This document shows positions 15,275-24,848 of a DNA stretch of 50,059 bases, one piece after another. Numbering within the stretch: the first letter of the stretch is position 1; every line of letters starts with the position of its first letter. Under the pieces are notes generated by a model. It did not search any database. It saw only the letters and a list, made by a program, of their open reading frames with translations, and was not told the DNA's origin. Made by a program: the position numbers and the translations under genes. This DNA comes from an uncultured Erysipelotrichaceae bacterium (GTDB lineage: Bacteria > Bacillota_I > Bacilli_A > Erysipelotrichales > Erysipelotrichaceae), in contig CACYNH010000018.1 in assembly GCA_902775735.1 (NCBI GenBank), forward strand, positions 1 through 50,059, given 5' to 3'.

Positions 15275-17076
15275 TGCCCAACTACCGTACGAATATTCTC
15301 TGCTGCGCAGGTACCGGCTGTACTGCCAGCAGCTCTGCTCTGATTTATGACCGTTTCAATGACGTCCTGAAGGAATACGGCCTCGACGGCGAAGTCAACG
15401 TTGTCAAGACCGGCTGCTTCGGCTTATGCCAGAAGGGCCCCATTGTCGCGGTATATCCGGACCAGGTTTTCTACAGCCATGTCAAGGTTGAAGACGTTGA
15501 CCGCATCGTTGCCGAACACATCTACAAGGGACGTGTCGTCACCGACCTGCAGCTCAGCGATGAAGACCTCAAGACACATGAAAAGATTCTCGACATCAAC
15601 AAGATCAAATTCTATGAGAAGCAGCAGCGTATCGCTCTGAGAAACTGCGGCAAGATCAACCCGGAAGACATTTCCGAATACGTTGCCATGGACGGCTACG
15701 CTGCCCTTGGTACAGTTCTGTCTTCCATGACACCGCAGGAAGTCATCGACACAATCAAGGCTTCCGGACTCAGAGGCCGCGGCGGCGCCGGTTTCCCGAC
15801 AGGCGTCAAGTGGCAGTTCCAGAAGGACCAGCCGGGCGATGAAAAGTATGTCATCTGCAACGCCGACGAAGGCGACCCCGGCGCATTCATGGACCGTTCC
15901 ATCCTCGAAGGCGACCCGCATGCCATTCTCGAAGGCATGGCCATCATGGGCTACGCGGTAGGCGCTCACAAGGGTTATATCTACATCCGTGCCGAATATC
16001 CGATCGCGGTTGAAAGACTGAACATCGCCATCAGACAGGCGCATGAATACGGCCTGCTCGGCGACAACATCTTCGATTCCGGATTCAATTTCGACATCGA
16101 GCTCAGACTCGGCGCCGGCGCGTTCGTCTGCGGTGAGGAAACAGCTCTGATCGCCTCCATCGAAGGCAAGCGCGGCATGCCGAATCCGAAACCGCCGTTC
16201 CCGGCAGTTTCCGGTGTCTGGGGCAAGCCGACCTCCATCAACAACGTTGAGACTCTGGCCAACATCGCCCAGATCATCCTCAAGGGTGCTGAATGGTACG
16301 CTTCCATGGGTACTGAAAAGTCCAAGGGCACAAAGGTGTTCGCGCTCGGCGGCAAGATCAAGAACACAGGTCTTGTTGAAATCCCGATGGGCACAACACT
16401 GCGTGAAATCATTTATGAAATCGGCGGCGGCTGCCCTGACAACAAAGCGTTCAAGGCTGTCCAGACCGGCGGACCTTCCGGCGGCTGTCTGACAGAAAAA
16501 GAACTCGACACACCGATCGACTACGACAACCTCATCGCGGCCGGTTCAATGATGGGCTCCGGCGGTATGATCGTCATGGACGAAGACAACTGCATGGTTG
16601 ATATCGCCAAGTTCTATATGGAATTCATCTGCGATGAATCCTGCGGCAAGTGCTCACCGTGCCGTATCGGTACAAAGAGACTGCTCGAAATGCTCACCAA
16701 GATCACCGAGGGTGAAGGAACTCTCGAAATGCTCGATGAGATGGAAGCTCTCTGCCACGAGATCAAGGACACAGCTCTGTGCGGACTTGGCCAGACGGCA
16801 CCGAACCCGATTCTCTCAACACTCTCACACTTCCGCGATGAATACATCGCCCATATCGTTGACAAGAAGTGCCCGGCCGGCGTCTGCAAGAAGCTGTTAA
16901 CTTACAGCATCGATCCCGACAAGTGCCGCAAGTGCTCCATGTGCGCGCGCAACTGCCCGGTTGACGCGATCAGCGGCGTTCCCGGCAAGCAGCCGTATGT
17001 CATCGATACAGCCAAGTGCATCAAGTGCGGCACATGTATCACATCCTGCCGCTTCGGCGCTGTAGAAAGAAAGTAA
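15274..17076 (+). CDS. hydB: NADH-binding flavoprotein subunit of bifurcating hydrogenase (HydB/NuoF-like)
   Basis: A 600-aa subunit. Residues 1-90 are a thioredoxin-like [2Fe-2S] domain (CCAGTGC, CFGLC). The NuoF core follows with the FMN/NADH motif GRGGAGFPTG at 168-177, the [4Fe-4S] motif ESCGKCSPCRIG, and two C-terminal ferredoxin motifs CRKCSMCARNC and CIKCGTCITSC. This N- and C-terminally extended architecture is the one of HydB in trimeric HydABC enzymes, which couple NADH and ferredoxin oxidation to H2 formation or run in reverse. hydA follows after 15 bp with its own GAGGGGAGGA ribosome-binding site. Confidence 0.95.
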   Translation: MPNYRTNILCCAGTGCTASSSALIYDRFNDVLKEYGLDGEVNVVKTGCFGLCQKGPIVAVYPDQVFYSHVKVEDVDRIVAEHIYKGRVVTDLQLSDEDLKTHEKILDINKIKFYEKQQRIALRNCGKINPEDISEYVAMDGYAALGTVLSSMTPQEVIDTIKASGLRGRGGAGFPTGVKWQFQKDQPGDEKYVICNADEGDPGAFMDRSILEGDPHAILEGMAIMGYAVGAHKGYIYIRAEYPIAVERLNIAIRQAHEYGLLGDNIFDSGFNFDIELRLGAGAFVCGEETALIASIEGKRGMPNPKPPFPAVSGVWGKPTSINNVETLANIAQIILKGAEWYASMGTEKSKGTKVFALGGKIKNTGLVEIPMGTTLREIIYEIGGGCPDNKAFKAVQTGGPSGGCLTEKELDTPIDYDNLIAAGSMMGSGGMIVMDEDNCMVDIAKFYMEFICDESCGKCSPCRIGTKRLLEMLTKITEGEGTLEMLDEMEALCHEIKDTALCGLGQTAPNPILSTLSHFRDEYIAHIVDKKCPAGVCKKLLTYSIDPDKCRKCSMCARNCPVDAISGVPGKQPYVIDTAKCIKCGTCITSCRFGAVERK

Positions 17077-17091
17077 GAGGGGAGGACAATC

Positions 17092-18855
17092 ATGACAACA
17101 GTAAATTTAAAGATCAACGGCCGTGCTGTCACTGCCGAAGCAGGAATGACTGTTCTGGAAGCTGCCCGTGCCAACGGCATCTATATCCCGACTCTCTGCT
17201 ACCTCAAGGACATCAACAAGTCCGGTGCCTGCCGTGTCTGCCTGGTTGAAGTTGCCAGAGCCAGAACACTGTTAAGTGCCTGCACAACGCCTGTATCCGA
17301 AGGAATGGAAGTCTTCACCAACTCCGAAAGAGCTCTGAGAGGAAGAAAGAATTCCGTCGAACTCATCATGTCCAACCACAACAAGAACTGCCTCTCCTGC
17401 AAGAGAAACCAGAACTGCGAACTGCAGAGACTGTGCGAAGAGCTTGGTGTGCGTGAAAACAGATTCGAAGGCGAACATACAAAGCCGACATTCGAAGACG
17501 CTTCCTACGGTATCGTCAGAGATACTTCCAAGTGCGTTCTGTGCGGCAGATGTATCGAAACCTGCAAGAAGGTCCAGGGCCTCGGTATCCTGGGTCTTGA
17601 GAACAGAGGCTTCAAGACAATCGTCGGCCCTGTCTACAACTCCAGCTTCAATGACGTCAACTGCATGCAGTGCGGCCAGTGCGTCACAGCCTGCCCGGTC
17701 GGCGCCCTGACAGAAAAGGAAGACATCCATCCTGTCATCGCTGCTCTTAACGACCCGACAAAGACAGTCATCGTCCAGACCGCTCCGGCAGTCAGAGCTT
17801 CCCTCGGTGAAGAATTCGGCATGCCGATCGGCTCCAGAGTCACCGGCAAGATGGTCGCTGCCCTGAAGGCCTGCGGTTTCGACCGTGTCTATGACACAAA
17901 CTTCGGCGCTGACCTGACAATCATGGAAGAGGGCAACGAGCTGCTCGACCGTGTCACCAACGGCGGCGTCCTTCCGATGTTCACATCCTGCTCACCGGGC
18001 TGGATCAAGTACATCGAATACAACTATCCGGAACTCCTGCCGCACCTGTCCACATCAAAGAGCCCGCACATGATGTTCGGCGCCATCTGCAAGACTTACT
18101 GGGCAAAGAACAAGGGCATCGATCCCAAGGACATCTATGTTGTCTCCATCATGCCCTGTATCGCCAAGAAGTCTGAAATCCAGCGTCCGGAATGCAAGAC
18201 CGGCGAATACGTCGACGTTGACGCGGTCCTGACAACACGTGAGTGCGCAAGACTGATCAAGATGTATGGCGTTGAATGGGACGAACTCGAAGACGACACA
18301 TTCGACGAAGACCTGCTCGGCGACTACACCGGCGCGGGCGTCATCTTCGGCACGACCGGCGGCGTTATGGAAGCTGCTCTGCGTACCGTCAAGCAGAAGC
18401 TCGACGGCAAGAAGCTCGAAAAGGTTGACTTTGAAGCCTGCCGCGGTATGGCCGGCGTCAAGGAAGCCGAAATCGACCTCAACGGCACGAAGATCTGGAT
18501 CGCCATCACTTCTTCCATGACAGCAGCCAAGCCGCTGCTCGAGGAAGTCAAGGCCGGCACATCCAAATACACATTCATCGAAGTCATGGGCTGCCCGGGC
18601 GGCTGCATCAACGGCGGCGGCCAGTCAATCGTTCCGTCCAGAATCAAGAACGGCAAACTTGGCTACGGCTACAAGGAACTCCGTATGAAGGCGCTCTATG
18701 ATGAAGACGAACTGATGGAACTCAGAGTCTCCTCCGACAACGTGCAGATTCAGAAGCTGTACAATGACTTCCTGGAAGCTCCGGGAAGCGAACTGGCGGA
18801 AGAACTCCTCCACACAAGCTATACACCGAAAACAAAATTCAATATTCTCGGTTAA
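17092..18855 (+). CDS. hydA: [FeFe]-hydrogenase catalytic subunit HydA
   Basis: A 587-aa enzyme that reduces protons or oxidises H2 at the H-cluster. Order of domains: N-terminal [2Fe-2S] plant-type domain (CYLKDINKSGACRVC), His-Cys3 [4Fe-4S] site (HNKNCLSCKRNQNC), two ferredoxin motifs (CVLCGRCIETC, CMQCGQCVTACP), then the H-cluster domain. L1 is FTSCSPGW (C300), L2 is MPCIAKKSE (C356), and L3 is GCPGGCINGGGQ (C501, C505). L1 has Ser301 at the place where the best-studied enzymes carry a second Cys in the proton path. No extra C-terminal [2Fe-2S] domain is present. It is the last gene of the operon and a terminator follows. Confidence 0.97.
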   Translation: MTTVNLKINGRAVTAEAGMTVLEAARANGIYIPTLCYLKDINKSGACRVCLVEVARARTLLSACTTPVSEGMEVFTNSERALRGRKNSVELIMSNHNKNCLSCKRNQNCELQRLCEELGVRENRFEGEHTKPTFEDASYGIVRDTSKCVLCGRCIETCKKVQGLGILGLENRGFKTIVGPVYNSSFNDVNCMQCGQCVTACPVGALTEKEDIHPVIAALNDPTKTVIVQTAPAVRASLGEEFGMPIGSRVTGKMVAALKACGFDRVYDTNFGADLTIMEEGNELLDRVTNGGVLPMFTSCSPGWIKYIEYNYPELLPHLSTSKSPHMMFGAICKTYWAKNKGIDPKDIYVVSIMPCIAKKSEIQRPECKTGEYVDVDAVLTTRECARLIKMYGVEWDELEDDTFDEDLLGDYTGAGVIFGTTGGVMEAALRTVKQKLDGKKLEKVDFEACRGMAGVKEAEIDLNGTKIWIAITSSMTAAKPLLEEVKAGTSKYTFIEVMGCPGGCINGGGQSIVPSRIKNGKLGYGYKELRMKALYDEDELMELRVSSDNVQIQKLYNDFLEAPGSELAEELLHTSYTPKTKFNILG

Positions 18856-18865
18856 TGGAAAGCAG

Positions 18866-18900
18866 AAGGCTGCGGGTCACTCATGATCCGCAGCCTTTTG
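18866..18900 (+). terminator. Terminator after hydA
   Basis: AAGGCTGCGG (18866-18875) pairs with CCGCAGCCTT (18888-18897), followed by TT and TTG. It closes the hydrogenase operon. Confidence 0.88.
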
Positions 18901-18913
18901 TATGGAATTGTTG

Positions 18914-18919
18914 TACAAT
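18914..18919 (+). promoter_or_regulatory. -10 element giving a probable leaderless transcript
   Basis: TACAAT ends 6 bases before the ATG at 18926. There is no Shine-Dalgarno sequence, so transcription is expected to begin at or next to the start codon. Confidence 0.45.
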
Positions 18920-18925
18920 AAACGC

Positions 18926-20212
18926 ATGGACATCTTCGCGCTGAATGTCACCATTGATCTTACCTGTCTGACCGTTCTGCTTGCGCTTGTGATCTCGCAG
19001 ATCTACCGCCACACCCAGGGCCGTTTCGACAGGTCTTTTTTTACTGTACTGGTTATGAATATGGTCAATATTTTCGCCGAACTGATGTCATGGCTGTGCG
19101 AAGGCTACGGCAGCCAGCCGTTACTGTTTCTGAATCATCTGTTCAATACGGCCGCCTATTTTAACGCCGGCATTTCCTTCACCGCTCTTTTCTGGTATCT
19201 GGTCAATGTGCTTAACAGCGGAAAGAAACCCGGACGCCGCGACCGTCTTCTTCTCTTTCTTTCCTGCATTCCCGCTTCGGTGCTGATCCTGCTGGCTGTG
19301 ACCAATCACTTTACCCATCTGCTGTTTTTCATCAATGACAATTATTACTACCAGACCGGGCCGCTTGCGAAGATTTACGACTGGTTCATGTTCTTTGAGC
19401 AGTTTCTTCTTTTATATGCGGTATGGTCGCACAGGGAAACCGACCGGCACATCCGCATCCAGACCGGGATTCTGGGATTCATGTTAATGGGGGCGGCGAT
19501 CCTTGACATTGTCTTCAGGGATATCGAGCTGACCTATCCGGTCATTGTGCTGGCGCTGATTGTCATTTACATCGATCTTCTGATTGTTGTCGAAAAACAG
19601 ATAGAACTGACGGAGCTTGAGATCGTTTCCGGCAGATACGCATTGATCCTCGGCAAAATGAGGCCGGCGTTTGTCAATTTGGTTCTCGGCAGGATTGAGG
19701 AACTGATCAGAAAGGACAGCGAAAAGGCGCAGTGGATGATCTCGGAGTTTTCCGATTATCTGCGCGGCAATATCGACCGGATCGACAGGAATGAGCTGAT
19801 TCCTTTTGAAAACGAACTGGAGCACATCGTCCATTATATCAACCTTGTCAGGCTGAAATATGAAGACTTCGAGTTTATCGAGGACCTCAAAATCCGCGGC
19901 TTTTCAATCCCGGTAAGGACAATCCTGCCGGTGGCCGAGCAGTTTGTCATCGCGATCGATTCCTTTCCCGGCTCAATCAGGAAAATAGAGATCTTTACGT
20001 ATCTTAAAGACGGCCGTGTTTATGTTGAGGTCACCGGTCCGGCGATGCCTGAACATGAAGAGATCAGCCGCGCCTATGAGCTTTACAATTATGTCATGGC
20101 AAGACTGATGATCGTCAAAGACGCTTCGATGATCCTTTACTGTGACACCGGCAGAAGAGCGCACGCTGTGATCAGCCTGCCGCGCTCCATGGAGGCTGAT
20201 GGCAATGCGTGA
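18926..20212 (+). CDS. Degenerate LytS/YehU-type membrane sensor (pseudo-histidine-kinase)
   Basis: A 428-aa protein with a multi-span N-terminal membrane part (about 7 hydrophobic segments to residue 225) and a C-terminal half aligned with LytS-type kinases. The phospho-acceptor motif, normally PHF, reads RPAFVNLVLG with Ala248 in the His position. The ATP-binding N box, normally ENAxxHG, reads AEQFVIAIDS, and the G boxes are not visible. It should therefore lack kinase activity but may still dimerise. Start chosen at MDIFALN: an upstream start at 18902 overlaps the -10. The 3' end overlaps the intact kinase gene by 8 nt, which points to a sensor/kinase pair. Confidence 0.8.
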   Translation: MDIFALNVTIDLTCLTVLLALVISQIYRHTQGRFDRSFFTVLVMNMVNIFAELMSWLCEGYGSQPLLFLNHLFNTAAYFNAGISFTALFWYLVNVLNSGKKPGRRDRLLLFLSCIPASVLILLAVTNHFTHLLFFINDNYYYQTGPLAKIYDWFMFFEQFLLLYAVWSHRETDRHIRIQTGILGFMLMGAAILDIVFRDIELTYPVIVLALIVIYIDLLIVVEKQIELTELEIVSGRYALILGKMRPAFVNLVLGRIEELIRKDSEKAQWMISEFSDYLRGNIDRIDRNELIPFENELEHIVHYINLVRLKYEDFEFIEDLKIRGFSIPVRTILPVAEQFVIAIDSFPGSIRKIEIFTYLKDGRVYVEVTGPAMPEHEEISRAYELYNYVMARLMIVKDASMILYCDTGRRAHAVISLPRSMEADGNA

Positions 20213-21467
20213 ATATACAGTCAATATTGTTCTGGCCATTGAGTCTCTGATCATACTGGGCACTTTGATCCTGGCGCTGCCGAAACAGGATCCGGCAGAA
20301 AAAAAGCCGGTCACATTCCGTCAGGTTGCCTGCTCATTTTTCGCCGCTCTGATCTGCTATTTCCTGCGCACATTCTTCACCGGCCGCAGCGGCGTGTTTG
20401 TCTTTTATCTGCTCTGGATTGTCACCACAATCGAGGAGCTTCTCTGTGCTGTGAATTTCCCGCTGCTGATCTATTACCTGCGGCCGGCTGCAAGCACGGA
20501 AACACTCAGGAAACATGTGCGCATCATGGGTGCCGCGGTGGTGACGTTGAGCGCCGGCGTGATCGGCCTTGTCATGATCAATCCGCTGAACCACTGGCTC
20601 TTTACAATGAAGGAAGTCAACCGCATGGCGCCCGGACCCATCGGATACCTGCCGGAAACAGTGGCGATGATTCAGATCACATTGCTTACAATCATGGCAG
20701 TCTCCGCGCCCCAGGCGAAAATCAGACGGATTCCCGTGCTTGTGATTTTCATGATTATTTTAAGCGGCCTTGCGGCTCTGTATATCAATCCGGAAATCCT
20801 CATGTTCTATCCTTTGAGCGTTCTTTCGCTGCTGCTGGTCTATGTCAATATCATCGATCAGAGAGAGCAGAACCTCAGAAGACGGCAGGTGGAGCTCAAT
20901 AAAAACAGAATTTCACTGCTGATCGGACAGATCCAGCCGCACTTTGTCTTCAATGTCCTAAATACCATCTATTATCTCTGCGACAGCGATCCCAATACGG
21001 CGGCCGACGCGGCGGCGCATCTGCGGATGTATCTTCAGAACAACTTTGAGGAACGCTTTACCGAAGAACCGATTTCGTTTGAAAAAGAACTCGGTATCGT
21101 CAGGCACTATACTGATCTGGAGAAACTTCGTTTTGAGCAGATCGAAATCATTTATGATATCAAAGACATTGATTTTTCCATACCGGCACTGACGGTTCAG
21201 CCGCTTGTCGAAAATGCGATCCGCCACGGCTTGAGGGAAATGCCCCAGGGCAGGGTTGTGATTTCCTCCAGGAAAGAAAACAAAGTTCATATCGTCGAAG
21301 TCACCGACAACGGCGTCGGCTTCAGACAGGCGGACCCCAATGACGGCAGACGCCATGTCGGCATAGAAAATGTGCAGAGAAGGCTGAACATGATGTCTGA
21401 CGCAACCCTTGAAATCTTCACCCCGCCGCACGGCGGCACTGTCGCACGGATTATGATTCAGGACTGA
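20205..21467 (+). CDS. LytS/YehU-type sensor histidine kinase
   Basis: A 420-aa membrane kinase: about six or seven N-terminal hydrophobic segments (to residue 225), then the His_kinase domain with QIQPHFVFNVLN (H246), the N box VENAIRHG and G1 DNGVGF. All are intact. Such kinases normally pair with LytTR response regulators, but none is encoded in this window. Start chosen at 20205, which has GGAGG 9 bases upstream; the ATG at 20199 is only 3 bases from it. It is co-transcribed with the degenerate homologue before it, and the esterase gene follows after only 22 bp. Confidence 0.88.
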   Translation: MREYTVNIVLAIESLIILGTLILALPKQDPAEKKPVTFRQVACSFFAALICYFLRTFFTGRSGVFVFYLLWIVTTIEELLCAVNFPLLIYYLRPAASTETLRKHVRIMGAAVVTLSAGVIGLVMINPLNHWLFTMKEVNRMAPGPIGYLPETVAMIQITLLTIMAVSAPQAKIRRIPVLVIFMIILSGLAALYINPEILMFYPLSVLSLLLVYVNIIDQREQNLRRRQVELNKNRISLLIGQIQPHFVFNVLNTIYYLCDSDPNTAADAAAHLRMYLQNNFEERFTEEPISFEKELGIVRHYTDLEKLRFEQIEIIYDIKDIDFSIPALTVQPLVENAIRHGLREMPQGRVVISSRKENKVHIVEVTDNGVGFRQADPNDGRRHVGIENVQRRLNMMSDATLEIFTPPHGGTVARIMIQD

Positions 21468-21489
21468 ATGATCATGGAGAATGAAACAT

Positions 21490-22836
21490 ATGGAAGAAAA
21501 AAAGCAGATCATACTCAAAACAGCTTCAGGAACTTTCAAAGGAAATCAAAATGCGGATTCCTGTGAATTCCTCGGAATCCCGTACGCAAGGGCCGAGCGC
21601 TTCCGCTACGCTGAGCTGATTGACAGCTATGAAGAAACAGACTGCACGGATTACGGCTCTTCCTGTCCCCAATACCGCATGTATTTCCCGCAGCTTAACA
21701 ATCCTGAACGGCTTTTCTACCATAAGGAATTCCGGGAGGGAATCACATTTCATTATGATGAAGACTGTCTGAATCTGAATATCTTCACGCCGCTCAATCC
21801 CCATAACTGTCCGGTCGCTCTTTTCCTGCATGGCGGCGGTTTCAATTCCGGCTCAAACGAAGAAGAGCCATTCCGGGGATATGAACTGGCGAAAAGGGGA
21901 ATCATCACTGTCTTTGCCAACTACCGGGTCGGCGTGTTCGGATATCTGACCCATGAAGAGATTCAGAAAGAATACGGCAGGGACGGAAACTTCGGTCTTG
22001 ATGATCAGAGAACCGCTCTTTTATGGGTCAGGAAACACATCCGGGAATTCGGCGGCGATCCGGACAATATAACTCTTTGCGGCCAGAGCGCCGGAGCGAT
22101 CGCGATCCAGTATCTGCTTCTCGATCACCGCAATGAAGGTCTTTTCAGAAGGGTGTTCATGATGTCAGGCGCCGGACTCTTTCCGAAATTCGCTTTGCCC
22201 AGAACCGCAGAAAAAACCAGGGAATACTGGCTTGAACTGATGGAAACCGCCGGCGTGAAATCACTTGATGAGCTCAGAACCCTCGATGTCAAAACATTGT
22301 TGACGGCTGCCCAGACCATGAAGGAAAAAAGAAGCGACACGCTTTATAACACAATGCCTGTCATTGACGGTCTGATGATTGAAAAACCTGTGGATCAGCT
22401 GATCAGAAATTCCATCGATGTTCCGTGTATGATCGGCTTTACAAACAATGACATGTACGCGCCTCTTATGGCGAAGATCGGCTGTGATTATGCGAAACGC
22501 CATAACGGCTGGGTTTATTACTTTGACAAAGACGCTCCCGGCGACGCAAACGCTGCCTTTCATTCCACCGATCTGCGCTATGTCTTCGGCAGACTTCATA
22601 CCTCATGGCGTCCATATGATTCAAGAGATGAGCAAATCTCACAGGAACTGCTGGATTATTTCGCTTCCTTTGCGAAAACCGGAAATCCCGGCACAAAAGG
22701 CAGACCGGGCTGGCAGAACTGTCAGGATGGCTTTGTCAATGTGCTGCGGATCACGGCAGAAAAAACAGCCATGGGAAGCGTTGATTATAAGAAACTGTTA
22801 AAGAACATGATTCAGAAAGGAAATCCTAAGGCATGA
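21490..22836 (+). CDS. Type-B carboxylesterase
   Basis: A 448-aa alpha/beta-hydrolase of the carboxylesterase/cholinesterase family. It has the N-terminal CLNLNIFTP and HGGGFNSGSNEE oxyanion motifs and the nucleophile elbow GQSAGA with Ser200. It is slightly shorter than the usual 480-540 aa but looks complete. No signal peptide, so it acts on imported esters, perhaps acylated glycosides given its position before a GH31 gene (inference). Start at 21490 has GGAG 10 bases upstream; the ATG at 21481 lies too close to it. Stop and the next start overlap (ATGA). Confidence 0.9.
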   Translation: MEEKKQIILKTASGTFKGNQNADSCEFLGIPYARAERFRYAELIDSYEETDCTDYGSSCPQYRMYFPQLNNPERLFYHKEFREGITFHYDEDCLNLNIFTPLNPHNCPVALFLHGGGFNSGSNEEEPFRGYELAKRGIITVFANYRVGVFGYLTHEEIQKEYGRDGNFGLDDQRTALLWVRKHIREFGGDPDNITLCGQSAGAIAIQYLLLDHRNEGLFRRVFMMSGAGLFPKFALPRTAEKTREYWLELMETAGVKSLDELRTLDVKTLLTAAQTMKEKRSDTLYNTMPVIDGLMIEKPVDQLIRNSIDVPCMIGFTNNDMYAPLMAKIGCDYAKRHNGWVYYFDKDAPGDANAAFHSTDLRYVFGRLHTSWRPYDSRDEQISQELLDYFASFAKTGNPGTKGRPGWQNCQDGFVNVLRITAEKTAMGSVDYKKLLKNMIQKGNPKA

Positions 22837-24848
22837 AATTCCATCATGAATTCAGACGGAAAACAAAAGGGGAGTCATATTGTGAATTTGAAGCGGACGG
22901 CGTTACCATGCGGCTGGATTTCTTCAGACACATCCTGCGTGTCGCTCTGATCCGCGATGAAAAAGCATTACTGCCGACATGGAGCGTAGATCCTTTTAAT
23001 GACTGCCCGCTTTGCGGAAGAGACAAGCTTTCATGTGAGGGATTTGAAAAAGAATGTCCTGAAATCAAGGAGGAAGAAGATCAGATTTCCTTTGATCTTT
23101 ATGGCATGCATTTCACCGTTGAGCTGCTCAATTTCCGCATCACTGCGACGAATGAAAAGGGAATCGTCTACCAGGACAGAAACGGCCTTGCCTGTAACTT
23201 TGACGGCGAACTTGGGGATGGAAGCGTGCATTTCACCCGCCGGGAAGAAAACCAGAAGATCTATGGCCTTGGCGACAAGAGCGGATATGTCAATAAAAAC
23301 GGCAGAAGCTTTGAGCTTTCGACCGGCGACGCGATGGGCTTCAGGGCGGAATATTCCGATCCGCTTTATAAACATGTGCCGTTTTATATCTGCGTGAATG
23401 AGGCCGGTTCCTACGGTCTTTACTATGACACATACAGCCATGGCAGAATCAATTTCGGCGAGGAACATGACAACTACTTCGAACCGTTCAATTCCATCCG
23501 CTATGAAGAAGAAAACATGGTTTTCTATCTGATCACCGGAACGCCTTTAGAAATCATCCGGAGATTCAGCCATATGTGCGGCGGGACCGCTCCTGTTCCA
23601 GAGTGGGCCTTTGAATACTGCGGCAGCACAATGGAATATACCGACGCGCCTGACGCCGATGAAAAGCTGCGCGGATTTGTGAACCGGTGTGAGCGTTACG
23701 GCATTAAGGCAGGGGGCTTCTGGCTTTCAAGCGGCTATACGCAGATCGGCGAAAGACGCTGCGTCTTCCACTGGAACAGAGAGAAGATTCCTTCCCCCGA
23801 AGGACTGGCGGAATATTTCAATGAACACGGTCTGAAGATCATACCGAATATCAAGCCTGCGTTTCTTACTGAACATCCTCTTTATGAAACAATCGCTTCA
23901 AACGGATGGTTCCTGCATTATCCTGACGGAAAACCGGCAGTCTTCCCGTTCTGGGGCGGCATGGCAAGCTATCTTGACTTCACCAATCCCGGGGCGTACA
24001 GCTTCTGGCAGGAATGCGTGAAGGAAAATCTGTTCAGATACGGGTATACAGATTTATGGAATGACAACAACGAATATGATGTCTGGGACAAAGATGTCTA
24101 TGCGCATGGCTTTGGCCATGAGACACAGGCAAAGCTGATCCGGCCGCTGTTTTCTTACCTGATGGCAAGGGCGGGGCGCGAGGCTTACGCAGAGTATTCC
24201 GGCGCGAATACGGAAGTGCCGTTTATGATCTCCCGCTGCGCCATCGCCGGTACACAGAGAGAAGCCGTCACCTGGACCGGGGACAACTATACGGATTTTC
24301 ATGATCTGCGATTCAACCATTATCAGGCGATGACGATGTCTCTTTCCGGCTTTGCGTATTTCGGCCAGGATATCGGCGGCTTTGCCGGTCACGTACCTTC
24401 CAGGGAGCTGTTCATGCGCTGGCTTCAGTACGCCGTCTTCACGCCCCGCTTTGTGCTGCATTCATGGAAACCGGGAGAGCCTTCCACAATGCCATGGCTT
24501 TATGAGGATCTCATGGACCATGTGAAGAAGCTGTTTGATCTGAGGCATTCTCTTGTTTCATATCTTTATGAACAGATGAATGAGTGTGTAAGAGAAAACA
24601 TTCCGCTGATCCGGCCGGTCTTCCTGTTTGAGCCTGATTATGATCAGGAAGCCGACTGCTTCCTGTGCGGGGAAAAGATCCTTGCCTGTCCTGTCTTTGA
24701 TGAGGGATGCAGTTATGTTCATGTAAAGCTGCCTTCTTTTGCGGAGGAATGGAAATTAAGAGGAAAAGGGGAAAGCATAAAAGGAGGCACAGAGCTTGAT
24801 GTGCCCTGCACCCCCTTTGACCTTCCGGTCTGGTTTGAAAAGGTTTAA
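22833..24848 (+). CDS. Glycoside hydrolase family 31 (alpha-glucosidase/alpha-xylosidase type)
   Basis: A 671-aa cytoplasmic retaining glycosidase. The catalytic nucleophile motif is LWNDNNEYDVW (D411), and the acid/base region is ISRCAIAGTQREAVTWTGDN (D484 as candidate), matching the GH31 pattern. An N-terminal beta-sandwich domain precedes the barrel. Substrate (alpha-glucoside, alpha-xyloside or sulfoquinovoside) is not decided by these motifs. There is no signal peptide, so the sugar is imported first, plausibly by the convergent GPH symporter. It starts in ATGA overlap with the esterase gene, and its stop codon overlaps that of the symporter gene. Confidence 0.93.
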   Translation: MKFHHEFRRKTKGESYCEFEADGVTMRLDFFRHILRVALIRDEKALLPTWSVDPFNDCPLCGRDKLSCEGFEKECPEIKEEEDQISFDLYGMHFTVELLNFRITATNEKGIVYQDRNGLACNFDGELGDGSVHFTRREENQKIYGLGDKSGYVNKNGRSFELSTGDAMGFRAEYSDPLYKHVPFYICVNEAGSYGLYYDTYSHGRINFGEEHDNYFEPFNSIRYEEENMVFYLITGTPLEIIRRFSHMCGGTAPVPEWAFEYCGSTMEYTDAPDADEKLRGFVNRCERYGIKAGGFWLSSGYTQIGERRCVFHWNREKIPSPEGLAEYFNEHGLKIIPNIKPAFLTEHPLYETIASNGWFLHYPDGKPAVFPFWGGMASYLDFTNPGAYSFWQECVKENLFRYGYTDLWNDNNEYDVWDKDVYAHGFGHETQAKLIRPLFSYLMARAGREAYAEYSGANTEVPFMISRCAIAGTQREAVTWTGDNYTDFHDLRFNHYQAMTMSLSGFAYFGQDIGGFAGHVPSRELFMRWLQYAVFTPRFVLHSWKPGEPSTMPWLYEDLMDHVKKLFDLRHSLVSYLYEQMNECVRENIPLIRPVFLFEPDYDQEADCFLCGEKILACPVFDEGCSYVHVKLPSFAEEWKLRGKGESIKGGTELDVPCTPFDLPVWFEKV

